Of a stretch of 64,000 nt of DNA, positions 26,222 to 34,099 are shown one piece after another. The stretch is from Paenibacillus curdlanolyticus YK9 (lineage in GTDB: Bacteria > Bacillota > Bacilli > Paenibacillales > Paenibacillaceae), in contig NZ_AEDD01000001.1 in the NCBI RefSeq assembly GCF_000179615.1, positions 124,001-188,000 of the forward strand. The letters run 5' to 3'. Every line of letters begins with the position of its first letter. The first letter of the stretch is position 1. The position numbers were made by a program, and so were the translations under genes. The notes beneath the pieces are model-generated. The model did no database searches, was not told the DNA's origin, and saw only the letters and a program-made list of their open reading frames with translations.

Positions 26222-27031
26222 ATGAAAGCAATGGATCTGGACGGGTTCGTTATTGATTTGGACGGTACGGTGTTTAGGGGAGAGCAGGTCGTAGAGGGCG
26301 CCCAGCAAGCGATCGCATCGCTCCGGGCTGCTGGCAAGCGGCTTGTCTTCCTTAGCAACCGAGGCAATATATCAAGAGAGATGTGTCTGGCAAAGCTTCG
26401 CAGGCTAGGCGTGGAAGCGTCATTGGACGAGATTATTTTGTCGTCCACCGTGACTGCCCGCTACTTACGGGAGCATCATCCCGGCTGCGAAGCATGGACG
26501 CTTGGGGATTGGGGCCTGCAAGACGAGCTCGCTGCCGGCGGCATCACACTGGCGGTTCGGCCAGAGCTGGCGGATTGGCTCGTTATTACGCTGCATGAGA
26601 CGCTCACGTATCACGAGCTGAATGAAGCGTTTCGGGCCGTTCGGCATGGCGCGCGCATCATTGCAACGAATGAGGACCGGTCATTCCCCGGCGAGTTCGG
26701 TGACCATATCGACGTCGCTGGCATGATCGGCGCTATTGCCGCTTCAACAGGCGCGCAAGTGGAGCTCGTGGTCGGCAAGCCATCCTTGCTTATGGCGGAG
26801 GCGGCGCTAGCAGCACTGCAATTGCCGGCTGAACGTTGCTTGATGATCGGCGACAGCTTGGCGTCTGATATTGGCTTGGGCAAGCGGTCGGGCATGAAAA
26901 CCGCGCTTGTATTGACGGGCTCGACCACGACAGAGGCAGCGGGCCTTTGGCCGGCACGGCCGGACTGGATTTGGTCTTCTATTGGGGAACTAACAACTAA
27001 AGCAGCTGTAAAAGGAGAGGGAATGACATGA
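26222..27031 (+). CDS. HAD-superfamily (NagD/AraL-type) sugar phosphatase
   Basis: 269-residue HAD-IIA phosphatase. Motif I is FVIDLDGTVFRGE with the nucleophile Asp, motif II FLSNRGN, and motif III/IV MIGDSLASDIGLGKRSGMKT; a C2 cap lies between. The following gene starts inside its stop codon (ATGA overlap), and this pairing is that of B. subtilis araL-araM. AraL is a promiscuous sugar-phosphate phosphatase thought to relieve sugar-phosphate stress. The ribosome site for ATG 26222 is weak (GAGAGG about 13 nt upstream), and ATG 26231 is an alternative. Confidence 0.88.
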   Translation: MKAMDLDGFVIDLDGTVFRGEQVVEGAQQAIASLRAAGKRLVFLSNRGNISREMCLAKLRRLGVEASLDEIILSSTVTARYLREHHPGCEAWTLGDWGLQDELAAGGITLAVRPELADWLVITLHETLTYHELNEAFRAVRHGARIIATNEDRSFPGEFGDHIDVAGMIGAIAASTGAQVELVVGKPSLLMAEAALAALQLPAERCLMIGDSLASDIGLGKRSGMKTALVLTGSTTTEAAGLWPARPDWIWSSIGELTTKAAVKGEGMT

Positions 27032-28203
27032 ATCAGGTGTTGGATAATCTTAAGGAGGCAGCGCCGTGGCTTGATGAAGAGGCGTTACAGGCGATTACGG
27101 TCAATCCGATCATCATCGAAGCCGGTGCGCTTCGGCATGTTGCTCCTTATCTTCAGGATCGGGGCTTTAAACGCGTGTTGATCGCTGCGGATGCGAATAC
27201 GCACGCCGCAGCGGGGATGGCGTTATGGCCGCGCATTGCGGATGCAGGCATTTCGGTCCAGACAACCCTGATAAAACCGGACGCGCAGGGCGATGTCATC
27301 GCCGATGAAGCATCGCTGGTGCAGTTACTGACGGATATTCGCCAGACGGGCGCAGAACTCGTCATTGCGGTCGGCTCCGGGACGATTCATGATATCGTCA
27401 GGTATTCGGCTTGCTTGGCAGGCATTTCGTTCGTTTCCGTGCCGACGGCGCCTTCCGTTGACGGCTTCAACTCCAAAGGCGCGCCGCTCATCATCAGGGG
27501 CGAGAAGAAAACATTCGCGGCTATTGCGCCGGATGCGATTTTCGCCGATCTGGATGTATTGTGCGCTGCGCCTTCGGCTATGGCGGCAGCCGGCTTTGGC
27601 GATATGCTGGGCAAATACACGTCGCTGTTCGACTGGGTCTATGGCGCAGCCGCTGGCGACGAGCCCTATGACCGGACCGCCGCGGCGATTACCGCGTACG
27701 CGCTCGACAAATGCGTCAAGCACGCCGAATCGATCGGAAGCCGGGACCAAGACGGCATTCGCGTGCTGACGGAGGCGCTGATCGAGTCGGGCCTAGCGAT
27801 GCTGCTGTTCGGGCAATCGCATCCTGCAGCAGGGGCCGAGCATCACTTGTCCCACTATTGGGAGATGGAGTACCTGCGCCTTGGCCGCCGCTCGCTGCTG
27901 CATGGGGCGAAGGTAGGCGTTGCAAGCGCGGCGATCGCCGGCGTCTATCGCCGAATTGCGGAGGAGCAGGGCGAAGCGCTATTCGCTGCTGATCGCGAGC
28001 GGCTAGAGCAGGCGCTTGCTGCGGTGCCATCCACGGCAGAACTGCAGCGGCTGCTTCGCGTCGTTGGCGGGCCAGCAACAGCTTCAGAGCTTGGCATCGA
28101 TGATGAACTTCTCACACGAAGCTTGCGCGAGGCACATCGCGTTCGCGTCAACCGCCAAACGCTTTTGAAGGCGTACAACGAACTGCCTGCTGCAGTTGTC
28201 TAA
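27028..28203 (+). CDS. araM: sn-glycerol-1-phosphate dehydrogenase (AraM/EgsA family)
   Basis: 391-residue metal- and NAD(P)-dependent dehydrogenase of the Fe-ADH/glycerol-dehydrogenase fold that reduces dihydroxyacetone phosphate to sn-glycerol-1-phosphate. Visible are AVGSGTIHDIVRYSA (cofactor phosphate loop), SVPTAPSVDGFNSKGAPLI (substrate/metal region) and HHLSHYWEMEYL and LLHGAKVGVA, where metal-binding His residues lie. Length matches B. subtilis AraM. In Bacillus the product feeds PcrB to make heptaprenylglyceryl phosphate. Coupled to the HAD gene and downstream of DeoR; ends at a strong terminator. Confidence 0.93.
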   Translation: MNQVLDNLKEAAPWLDEEALQAITVNPIIIEAGALRHVAPYLQDRGFKRVLIAADANTHAAAGMALWPRIADAGISVQTTLIKPDAQGDVIADEASLVQLLTDIRQTGAELVIAVGSGTIHDIVRYSACLAGISFVSVPTAPSVDGFNSKGAPLIIRGEKKTFAAIAPDAIFADLDVLCAAPSAMAAAGFGDMLGKYTSLFDWVYGAAAGDEPYDRTAAAITAYALDKCVKHAESIGSRDQDGIRVLTEALIESGLAMLLFGQSHPAAGAEHHLSHYWEMEYLRLGRRSLLHGAKVGVASAAIAGVYRRIAEEQGEALFAADRERLEQALAAVPSTAELQRLLRVVGGPATASELGIDDELLTRSLREAHRVRVNRQTLLKAYNELPAAVV

Positions 28204-28216
28204 TTATATATTCGTT

Positions 28217-28273
28217 AAGCGGGTATTCGCTGTCATCTGGCAAGCTCAGACGGCAGGAGTACCCGCTTTTTAA
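28217..28273 (+). terminator. Terminator after araM
   Basis: Stem AAGCGGGTA (28217-28225) pairs with TACCCGCTT (28260-28268), followed by TTTAATTTC. Confidence 0.8.
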
Positions 28274-28287
28274 TTTCTTGTTTCACG

Positions 28288-28875
28288 CTAATAAAGCTGG
28301 TCTTGAAAAAATTGATTATGGTAAACATACCGGCTGGATGGGTAGCGGAAGCCGAGCGTAATGCCAGACTGCGCGATACCGATCGACTTCAGCCTGCGAG
28401 TAGGAATGAGGCTGCGCACGAGACGTTTCACGAGCGCTTGATTGTTGGCGTTGATGGCCTGAACCAGATAGTTTCGGAACGGTTTATTGGCAGTGATCTC
28501 GGCGTAAAGCGGGATAATGGCAATTGCAATTTGGCGATGAATGGCTGCGCTGAATGTGAACTGGGTTTGACCCGGACGGATTGAGGTAGCGTTCGTATAG
28601 GGAGGCTTCTTGCCGGCAACGGGAAAATCGACGAAGTAGCCAATGCCATTCGTTGCAAGGCTATCGATGGCTGAGAGAGGGACATAAGGCTGCAGCATCG
28701 CGATCATCGTATCCAAATTGCCTTGCCGAACCGCTTTGGCCCATCGCACCGAGTAGGGGCGGCTGGCGGCGACGCGGCGGTAGAAGGGCAGCATGGCTTT
28801 GGCTGTTTTGCCCAGTGTGTAAGGGGAAAGCTTTGTCTTCGCAATGCTTGCGTTTGGAATCTTGCGTTTGCTCAT
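28288..28875 (-). CDS. Hypothetical protein with internal duplication
   Basis: 195-residue basic protein, no signal peptide and no recognised family. Two segments of about 63 residues align: KTAKAMLPFYRRVAASRPYS (about 17-36) with QIAIAIIPLYAEITANKPFR (about 108-127), each continuing through a helical stretch to a G-rich turn and an aromatic-Pro end (GYFVDFP; LGFRYP). The start at 28875 is chosen because the upstream in-frame ATG (28893) overlaps its Shine-Dalgarno AAGGAGGAGG. Function unknown; the duplicated helical repeats could form a compact binding module. It is a single gene convergent with araM. Confidence 0.75.
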   Translation of the reverse strand: MSKRKIPNASIAKTKLSPYTLGKTAKAMLPFYRRVAASRPYSVRWAKAVRQGNLDTMIAMLQPYVPLSAIDSLATNGIGYFVDFPVAGKKPPYTNATSIRPGQTQFTFSAAIHRQIAIAIIPLYAEITANKPFRNYLVQAINANNQALVKRLVRSLIPTRRLKSIGIAQSGITLGFRYPSSRYVYHNQFFQDQLY

Positions 28876-28966
28876 GGGGACCTCCTCCTTCATGAGTCAG
28901 CTATACGATACACTATTGCAACGGCTTGCGGTCGGTGAGGGCGGATGCCGGGATTGCGGATTAACA

Positions 28967-29015
28967 AAAGAGCGGCTTCAAGCCGCATGCAGCGCATGCC
29001 GGGCTTGAAGCCGCT
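28967..29015 (-). terminator. trpB terminator
   Basis: 14-bp stem AGCGGCTTCAAGCC (28971-28984) with GGCTTGAAGCCGCT (29002-29015). On the minus strand TTTTGTT follows. Confidence 0.85.
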
Positions 29016-29043
29016 TCTTCGTTTTATAGCAGTCGCTCAGAAG

Positions 29044-30225
29044 CTATTTCTTCAGCATGTGGAACACCTGCTCGACGTCTTTATCGCCACGCCCGGACAG
29101 ATTGACGATCAGCAGCTTGTCGCGGCTGAGCGTTGGCGCCAGCTTCTTCGCATAGGCAACGGCATGCGCGCTTTCAAGCGCTGGAATGATGCCCTCGGCG
29201 CGAGACAGCTCTTGGAAGGCAGCGAGCACTTCCTCGTTCGTTACCGTCACGTACTGCGCGCGTCCGCTCTCCTGCAGATAGCTGTGCTCCGGCCCGATGC
29301 CCGGATAGTCGAGCCCTGCCGCAATCGAGTAGGTCGGCTTCGGGTTCCCCTGCTCGTCCAGAAGAACAAGGCATTTGAACCCATGAATGACGCCCGGAAC
29401 GCCTTGTGTCATCGTCGGAGCCTGATCCGGCTCTACGCCGATGAGCTGCACCGATGGCTCATTCATATAATGGGCGAACGAGCCGATCGCGTTGCTGCCG
29501 CCGCCTGCGCATGCGATGACCGCATCGGGGAGCCTGCCTTCCTTCTCAAGGATTTGGCGTTTGGATTCCTCGCTAATAATCGATTGAAAATGTTTGACCA
29601 TCGTTGGGTACGGATGCGGACCAACCGCGGACCCGAGCAGATAGAAGGTCGTTTTGTAGTTGGCGACAAGATCGTTTAACGCTTCATCGACCGCATCCTT
29701 CAAGCGGCCCTGACCTTTGTCTACCGCTACGACCTTGGCTCCGAGCAGCTCCATGCGGAACACGTTCAGCGCCTGACGACGCGTATCCTCGGCGCCCATG
29801 TAGATGATGCATTCCATATTGAACATCGCGCATGCTGTTGCAGTTGCGACGCCGTGCTGCCCGGCGCCAGTCTCGGCGATGACGCGCTTGGCGCCCATTC
29901 GTTTGGCCAGCAGGATTTGCCCGACAACATTGTTGATTTTATGAGAGCCGGTATGGTTAAGGTCCTCGCGCTTCAAATAAATTTTGGCGCCGCCCCATTG
30001 CTCGGTGAGCTGCTGCGCGTAGGTTAGCGGATTCTCGCGGCCGACGTATTCGCGAAGGTAGTAGCGAAGTTCCTCGTTGAATGCGGGATCGTCCTTGAAT
30101 GTATGGAATTGCTCTGCCAGGTAATCGAGCACTTCTTGCAGCTCAGGGGGAACGAAGCTCCCGCCGAATTGTCCGAAGTATCCTTCAGCCGCTTGTTGTT
30201 CCGTTGCCAATGTAATCGCCTCCAA
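29044..30225 (-). CDS. trpB: Tryptophan synthase beta chain
   Basis: 393-residue PLP enzyme joining indole (or indole from TrpA) with L-serine to give L-tryptophan. The PLP lysine lies in [11 protein letters not shown] (about residue 90), the phosphate-binding loop is [13 protein letters not shown], and [14 protein letters not shown] is the conserved substrate loop. It is a normal TrpB1-type length. No trpA, trpE or other trp gene is adjacent, so this is a stand-alone copy. The leader (30226-30310) shows no clear TRAP or T-box pattern by eye. Confidence 0.96.
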   Translation of the reverse strand: MEAITLATEQQAAEGYFGQFGGSFVPPELQEVLDYLAEQFHTFKDDPAFNEELRYYLREYVGRENPLTYAQQLTEQWGGAKIYLKREDLNHTGSHKINNVVGQILLAKRMGAKRVIAETGAGQHGVATATACAMFNMECIIYMGAEDTRRQALNVFRMELLGAKVVAVDKGQGRLKDAVDEALNDLVANYKTTFYLLGSAVGPHPYPTMVKHFQSIISEESKRQILEKEGRLPDAVIACAGGGSNAIGSFAHYMNEPSVQLIGVEPDQAPTMTQGVPGVIHGFKCLVLLDEQGNPKPTYSIAAGLDYPGIGPEHSYLQESGRAQYVTVTNEEVLAAFQELSRAEGIIPALESAHAVAYAKKLAPTLSRDKLLIVNLSGRGDKDVEQVFHMLKK

Positions 30226-30473
30226 TTTAGATCGTTAACATGCATCATTATCCGGTTTTGCTTATAAGCAAGCAATGCGTTCTTCCTTAATTATCCTACC
30301 ACAAAGCGCAAGGAAGCGTGAGTGTAGCAATTGGTAGATTTCCTCATAAAATGGGCATCCGCATCGGACAACCTGTTCGGGCTTGCATATAGTAACTATA
30401 TATTCCCACTGCTGCGGGCTTCTCGTCATAGCTGACGAGGAAAACGCAGGCAGAATTAAGGAGGGGAGGGGAT

Positions 30474-30881
30474 ATGCCACTAGCGTGGGTTTGCTCGATT
30501 GCAGGCATGTTTGGTTATTGGGCCGCTATTGCATTTGGCGTTTGGCCGCAATCGCTAACGGTACTGTTAGTCGCAATGGGCATTGATTATCTGACAGGGA
30601 TTGCGGCATCGTTGAAGGAGAAGAAGGGCTTAAACAGCAATGTTGGCGCCTGGGGGCTGACTCGGAAGGGGCTGACGCTGCTCATTATCTTGCTCGCTCA
30701 TCAGATCGACCAACTGCTTCAAACGAATGATACGACAATGGCAGCTGCAATTTATTTTTACTTGGCGAATGAATTGATTTCGATTACAGAGAACTATGGC
30801 CGCCTCGGCCTGCCGCTGCCCGACAAGGTGAGGCGTATTATCGAGGTGTTGAAAGATAAAGACAACACGAAAGGAAAGTAA
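30474..30881 (+). CDS. Phage-type holin family protein
   Basis: 135-residue membrane protein of the phage holin (Bacteriophage_holin_4/TcdE-like) family. About three hydrophobic helices are present, with the family stretch ALLVAMGIDYLTGIAASLKE-like (here LLVAMGIDYLTGIAASLKEK) followed by SNVGAWGLTRKGLTLLIILL and YFYLANELISITENYGRLGL. Holins form membrane pores that release lysins or toxins. GGAGGGGAGGGG precedes the ATG. No phage genes flank it; the GH25 lysozyme at 22730 is a possible partner. It ends with a terminator at 30917. Confidence 0.9.
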   Translation: MPLAWVCSIAGMFGYWAAIAFGVWPQSLTVLLVAMGIDYLTGIAASLKEKKGLNSNVGAWGLTRKGLTLLIILLAHQIDQLLQTNDTTMAAAIYFYLANELISITENYGRLGLPLPDKVRRIIEVLKDKDNTKGK

Positions 30882-30916
30882 AGCAGAACGATCATACGCG
30901 GCACAAAATGGCTGAT

Positions 30917-30942
30917 GGCCCGCTTGCATAAGCGGGCCTATT
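30917..30942 (+). terminator. Terminator after the holin gene
   Basis: Perfect 9-bp stem GGCCCGCTT/AAGCGGGCC with a 4-base loop, followed by TATTGT. It directly precedes the next promoter. Confidence 0.7.
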
Positions 30943-30950
30943 GTCGTTAT

Positions 30951-30972
30951 AATAAGAACAAATGTTCTTATT
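30951..30972. promoter_or_regulatory. Probable LexA (SOS) box over a -10 element
   Basis: Perfect inverted repeat with 9-bp arms and 4-base centre; its core GAAC-AAAT-GTTC matches the Gram-positive LexA/DinR half-sites (consensus CGAAC-N4-GTTCG), lacking only the outermost C/G. It overlaps the -10 TATAAT (30948-30953) of the gene at 30986, a standard repression geometry. Confidence 0.7.
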
Positions 30973-30985
30973 GGAGGGATCGCCG

Positions 30986-31387
30986 ATGGCGGTTACGAAC
31001 GATAAAGTGATGGCCTTGGTTCGTGAGGCATCCCATCCGCCGACGCAGAGCGGGGCGGAGCAGGAGCTGGTGAAGCGGTATGTGCTGCTCGGGATTGTCA
31101 TGCGCATACTTGATCATGATATTCGCGTTGTCGGTAAAGCCGGGATGAAGCTGCCCCGGCTTTACGAGTCGATGCTGCGCGCGGTTCAGGACCGCGTGCT
31201 GTTGGATCTGGCGGCGCTGCGGCGCCAGTTTCGCGCTGCTGGCATCAAGATTTATGAGGAGAGCCAGCAGAAGGAAGCCATGCACGCGAAGTATGTGTGC
31301 CGAGGCTATCACCATCAGTTTTCAATGGTATGGGGGTTCGTGAAAGCGGAATCCGAACGATTGCTGAAGACCTATATGCATGAATAA
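30986..31387 (+). CDS. Hypothetical protein, putative SOS-regulated
   Basis: 133-residue predicted cytoplasmic, mostly helical, basic protein with no recognised family (VKRYVLLGIVMRILDHDIRV; LYESMLRAVQDRVLLDLAAL; CRGYHHQFSMVWGFVKAE). GGAGGG about 10 nt upstream selects ATG 30986 over an earlier in-frame codon at 30962 that lies inside the operator. The perfect LexA-type dyad on its promoter suggests DNA-damage induction. The size suits a small inhibitor or stress protein, but nothing in the sequence identifies a target. Monocistronic. Confidence 0.75.
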   Translation: MAVTNDKVMALVREASHPPTQSGAEQELVKRYVLLGIVMRILDHDIRVVGKAGMKLPRLYESMLRAVQDRVLLDLAALRRQFRAAGIKIYEESQQKEAMHAKYVCRGYHHQFSMVWGFVKAESERLLKTYMHE

Positions 31388-31514
31388 ATCGTTCAAACAT
31401 TTGTCACATTCTGTACAAAAATTTTTCATCTCCTTCATTTTAAAGGTTGAGAACAATGGACGAAGTTGGGTATTATAAGGAGTAGACAAAAGCCTGCAAG
31501 GGGGAGCACAGATT

Positions 31515-31898
31515 ATGCACAAATGGATCATGTTCGTCGTATTTACGGCGGCAACCTTACTGAGCGTATACTTGCTGACGTTCGGACTTCCAGACAAGCC
31601 GAAGGACGAGACAGCGGGATTGCCAGAAGGAATGCAGCTGTTGAAAGTGCAAGCATCGAATGATTACGTATTCAACGAGAAAGAATATCACGTGAAAGCG
31701 GGCACGAAAGTGCGTCTGCTTCTGCAAAACAAAAGCGGTGTCCACGGTCTGGCAATCAAAGATCTGAACATCGACCTGCAAGGCGACAAAACGCAGCAAG
31801 ACATTACGCTCGACAAGCCGGGCACGTACGAGATGCATTGCTCCGTCATGTGCGGTTCTGGCCATGCGACGATGAAATCCGTACTAATCGTGGAATAA
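31515..31898 (+). CDS. Stand-alone membrane-anchored CuA-type cupredoxin
   Basis: 127-residue protein with one N-terminal membrane helix (about 3-24) and an extracytoplasmic cupredoxin domain like that of cytochrome-c oxidase subunit II. The binuclear copper pattern is present: His in SGVHGLAI, then CSVMCGSGHATM (C-x3-C-x3-H-x2-M). It lacks the second transmembrane helix and the haem-contact regions of full subunit II (usually over 250 residues), and no oxidase genes adjoin. It may be a copper carrier or an electron-transfer module; role unproven. A strong terminator follows. Confidence 0.88.
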   Translation: MHKWIMFVVFTAATLLSVYLLTFGLPDKPKDETAGLPEGMQLLKVQASNDYVFNEKEYHVKAGTKVRLLLQNKSGVHGLAIKDLNIDLQGDKTQQDITLDKPGTYEMHCSVMCGSGHATMKSVLIVE

Positions 31899-31902
31899 GA
31901 CA

Positions 31903-31928
31903 AAAAGGAGCCCGATGGCTCCTTTTCC
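31903..31928. terminator. Bidirectional terminator
   Basis: Perfect AAAAGGAGCC (31903-31912) and GGCTCCTTTT (31917-31926) with a 4-base loop between convergent genes. Confidence 0.9.
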
Positions 31929-31946
31929 TTACTTTCAGGCCTATTA

Positions 31947-32204
31947 TTAGTCCGTAGCATGACGGCGGGTGCGCTGGCGATGAATGATCAAGTCAGCAAT
32001 GAAACCGAGCGCGGCCCAGGTCAGGACGGTCCACACATAGATGCTCATGACGCCAACGTTATGGATGTCGAACGCCAGATCGGCAATCCATGCTGGAATG
32101 CTTAACATGAAGAACACGAAGTTGTGCGGGTCATAACCCGTCGCATTGTACAAGCAGAGGGCTAACCCGATGAGGGTGGCCACAATTGTAACCGGATAGC
32201 GCAT
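31947..32204 (-). CDS. Small membrane protein, unrecognised
   Basis: 85-residue protein with three hydrophobic stretches (PVTIVATLIGLALCLYN; NFVFFMLSIPAWIADLAF; MSIYVWTVLTWAALGFIADL) and a basic C-terminal tail RQRTRRH expected inside the cell. It is convergent with the CuA gene and shares its terminator. No domain is recognised. The ATG at 32204 is a plausible start, with AAGGGG about 13 nt upstream on the minus strand. Confidence 0.7.
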   Translation of the reverse strand: MRYPVTIVATLIGLALCLYNATGYDPHNFVFFMLSIPAWIADLAFDIHNVGVMSIYVWTVLTWAALGFIADLIIHRQRTRRHATD

Positions 32205-32316
32205 AGCGTTTGCCGATCCCCTTTGTTGGTCAATTTGGCTGATTCGGTACCGATATTATGCGACACCCGCGGTTATCTCATGCGAGTCGTACCTATAGAA
32301 GAATGGAGTGGATACT

Positions 32317-32604
32317 ATGATTACCCATATCGTTATGTTCAAGTTGAAGGATCGCAGCCCAGAGGCGATTGAACGGACTGCGCAAGTGCTCCGTGACATG
32401 GAGGGCAAAATCGAGCAATTGAAGTTTCTCGAGGTAGGGCTGGACGTTCTGCATTCGGAACGTTCTTATGATATCGCGCTCGTAACCAAGTTCGAGTCGA
32501 TGGAAGATTTGGAAGCGTATCAGGTCCATCCTGTTCATAAAAAAGTAATCGAGCATATGACGCAGGTGCGCGAAGCGTCCGCAAGCGTCGACTACGTAAG
32601 CTAA
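32317..32604 (+). CDS. Dabb (stress-responsive alpha/beta barrel) protein
   Basis: 95-residue ferredoxin-like-fold protein of the Dabb family, usually a dimeric small enzyme or stress protein. The family pattern is MITHIVMFKLKDRSPEAIE, then FLEVGLDVLHSERSYDIALV and LEAYQVHPVHKKVIEHM, with the conserved HP.H segment. The start at 32317 follows GGAG at 32305-32308. A tiny membrane-protein gene begins 15 bp downstream, suggesting cotranscription. The biochemical role is unknown. Confidence 0.9.
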   Translation: MITHIVMFKLKDRSPEAIERTAQVLRDMEGKIEQLKFLEVGLDVLHSERSYDIALVTKFESMEDLEAYQVHPVHKKVIEHMTQVREASASVDYVS

Positions 32605-32619
32605 GGAGTCAAGAAGCGG

Positions 32620-32751
32620 ATGGATAACGGCAATGAAGATTTATACCAATTGCTGACGTACCTTATCGTGGTTATCGTCAGCAGTATCATTATGGTCGCA
32701 TGGCTCAAACGAAAAGGGCGTCGATCAGCCTCCAAGCGAGATGCGGAATAA
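32620..32751 (+). CDS. Very small single-pass membrane protein (43 aa)
   Basis: ATG 32620 to TAA 32749-32751 encodes 43 residues: an acidic start, one transmembrane helix (YLIVVIVSSIIMVAWL) and a strongly basic tail (KRKGRRSASKR). AAGGAG at 32603-32608 overlaps the stop of the Dabb gene. The length and charge asymmetry are those of a genuine membrane miniprotein. No family is recognised. Confidence 0.65.
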   Translation: MDNGNEDLYQLLTYLIVVIVSSIIMVAWLKRKGRRSASKRDAE

Positions 32752-32791
32752 CGCATAACGCTGGTGGCGAAGAAAGGAGCTGCAACCAGCT

Positions 32792-33217
32792 ATGTACTAT
32801 GTGAACGTCGAACAGATTCGTCAACGGCTGGAGGCAATTCCGGAAATCGCAGACACGCTCACTTTGCTGGCAGAAGGCTGGAGCGGGTCCCTGCTTGAAG
32901 GAATGGCGCAGGAGCGGGCGCTGCATCTGGCGATTGAGACGGTTACGGATATCGGAAGCTTTCTCATCGATGGATTTATTATGCGCGATGCAAGCAGCTA
33001 CGAGGATCTTGTAGATATTATTGCGGAAGAGCATGTATTCGCGAAGGAGCTTCACGAGCCGCTTATGGCGCTGGTGAAGCTGCGCAAGCCGCTCGTGCAA
33101 TATTATTATGAATGGCCGCGCACCGAATGGCATGAGCTATCGTCGGTGCTTCCGGAGCTGCTTCAGCGTTTTAAAACAGCCGTGGAGCAATATTTGGAGC
33201 GTGAGCTGCCAGCATAG
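32792..33217 (+). CDS. YutE-like DUF86/HepT-fold protein
   Basis: 141-residue helical protein like B. subtilis YutE: MYYVNVEQIRQRLEAI, QERALHLAIETVTDIGSFLI, DGFIMRDASSYEDLVDII and KLRKPLVQYYYEW. HepT-fold proteins are often toxins or RNases paired with an MntA nucleotidyltransferase, but no such partner is present, and YutE-type members are chromosomal and widespread in Bacilli. It probably has a housekeeping or stress role. AGGAGC about 13 nt before the ATG is the best ribosome site. A clear terminator follows at 33238. Confidence 0.85.
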   Translation: MYYVNVEQIRQRLEAIPEIADTLTLLAEGWSGSLLEGMAQERALHLAIETVTDIGSFLIDGFIMRDASSYEDLVDIIAEEHVFAKELHEPLMALVKLRKPLVQYYYEWPRTEWHELSSVLPELLQRFKTAVEQYLERELPA

Positions 33218-33237
33218 CCTGTGCACGTACGCATAGG

Positions 33238-33276
33238 AAGAGCCTGTTATCAGCAAGCTGATGGCAGGCTCTTTTT
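33238..33276 (+). terminator. Terminator after the YutE-like gene
   Basis: AAGAGCCTG (33238-33246) with inner ATCAGC/GCTGAT and closing CAGGCTCTT (33265-33273), then TTT. Confidence 0.9.
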
Positions 33277-33346
33277 GGGATGTAAATTTACGAACGGTAC
33301 AAAATCGGTTACAATGTCGTAAAAGCAGGCGAAAGGCGGTGTGAGG

Positions 33347-34039
33347 ATGAAACGAAGCGATAGACAGAGTGGAGCAGACCATCCTCCACAGCGGGACGAA
33401 CGATCAACGCGGCAGACAGTCGTCGGATTGCTGAAGACGAAGGGGACCCAGAGTGCGGGTGAACTAGCGAGCCAGCTCGGGTTAACGGAAATGGCGATAC
33501 GCAGGCATCTGTATGCCCTTGAGAGCGACGGGTTTATTCAGCAAACCTCCGTGAAGCGAGGAGCGGGCAGGCCCAAGCATATGTACACGCTGACAGCGGA
33601 ATCTGAGGAGCTTTTTCCTAAAAATTATCATGGCTTGACGCTCGATATTCTCGATGACTTGGCGAAGGAAGAGGCAACGGCGCCGATGGTCGACCATTTG
33701 TTCCAGAGTCGTAAGCGGAAGCTGCTGGAGCGCTATGCGCCTCGAATGGCAGGCAAAACGCTGCATGGCAGGGTCGAGGAGCTGGCCGCTATCCAGAATG
33801 CAGGCGGTTATATGGTGGAAATCGAGCAGTCGGAGGCAGGCGATTACCAGCTGCACGAATTTAACTGCCCGATCGCACAGGTAGCGAAGCCGTATCAGCA
33901 AGCCTGCACATGCGAGCTGCAATTGTTCGAAGAGCTGCTGCAGACGCAGGTGGAGCGAACGGAATGTCTCGCTAAGGGCGGCGCCAAATGCACCTATGTC
34001 ATTACGAATCCGCCAGAGGCGCCGGATGCCGTCAAATAA
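33347..34039 (+). CDS. SufR/DeoR-like iron-sulfur winged-helix regulator
   Basis: 230-residue regulator. The N-terminal winged helix (about 20-75) has SAGELASQLGLTEMAIRRHL and GRPKHMYTLT. The C-terminal sensor has a cysteine cluster, FNCPIAQVAKPYQQACTCEL ... TECLAKGGAKCTYVI, whose first spacing C-x12-C resembles SufR. In SufR such cysteines hold an Fe-S cluster sensing iron-sulfur or redox status. ATG 33347 is chosen (AAAGGCGG at 33332-33339). Targets are unknown; HesB-like and other Fe-S-related genes lie about 4 kb downstream but not in the same unit. Confidence 0.82.
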   Translation: MKRSDRQSGADHPPQRDERSTRQTVVGLLKTKGTQSAGELASQLGLTEMAIRRHLYALESDGFIQQTSVKRGAGRPKHMYTLTAESEELFPKNYHGLTLDILDDLAKEEATAPMVDHLFQSRKRKLLERYAPRMAGKTLHGRVEELAAIQNAGGYMVEIEQSEAGDYQLHEFNCPIAQVAKPYQQACTCELQLFEELLQTQVERTECLAKGGAKCTYVITNPPEAPDAVK

Positions 34040-34057
34040 GCGCATATCAAGCAAGCG

Positions 34058-34099
34058 AAGCATCGTGCTGTACCCATAGGTACAGGCGATGCTTTTTTT
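34058..34099 (+). terminator. Terminator of the SufR-like gene
   Basis: AAGCATCG...CTGTACC / GGTACAG.CGATGCTT (34058-34094) followed by TTTTT. Confidence 0.9.

Noticed and set aside
22730-31387. Prophage remnant
   Set aside because: Only a lysozyme and a holin are present, 6.8 kb apart, with housekeeping genes between; no integrase, structural genes or att repeats were seen.
32792-33217. HepT toxin of a HepT/MntA toxin-antitoxin pair
   Set aside because: No nucleotidyltransferase partner is adjacent, and the protein resembles the chromosomal YutE branch.
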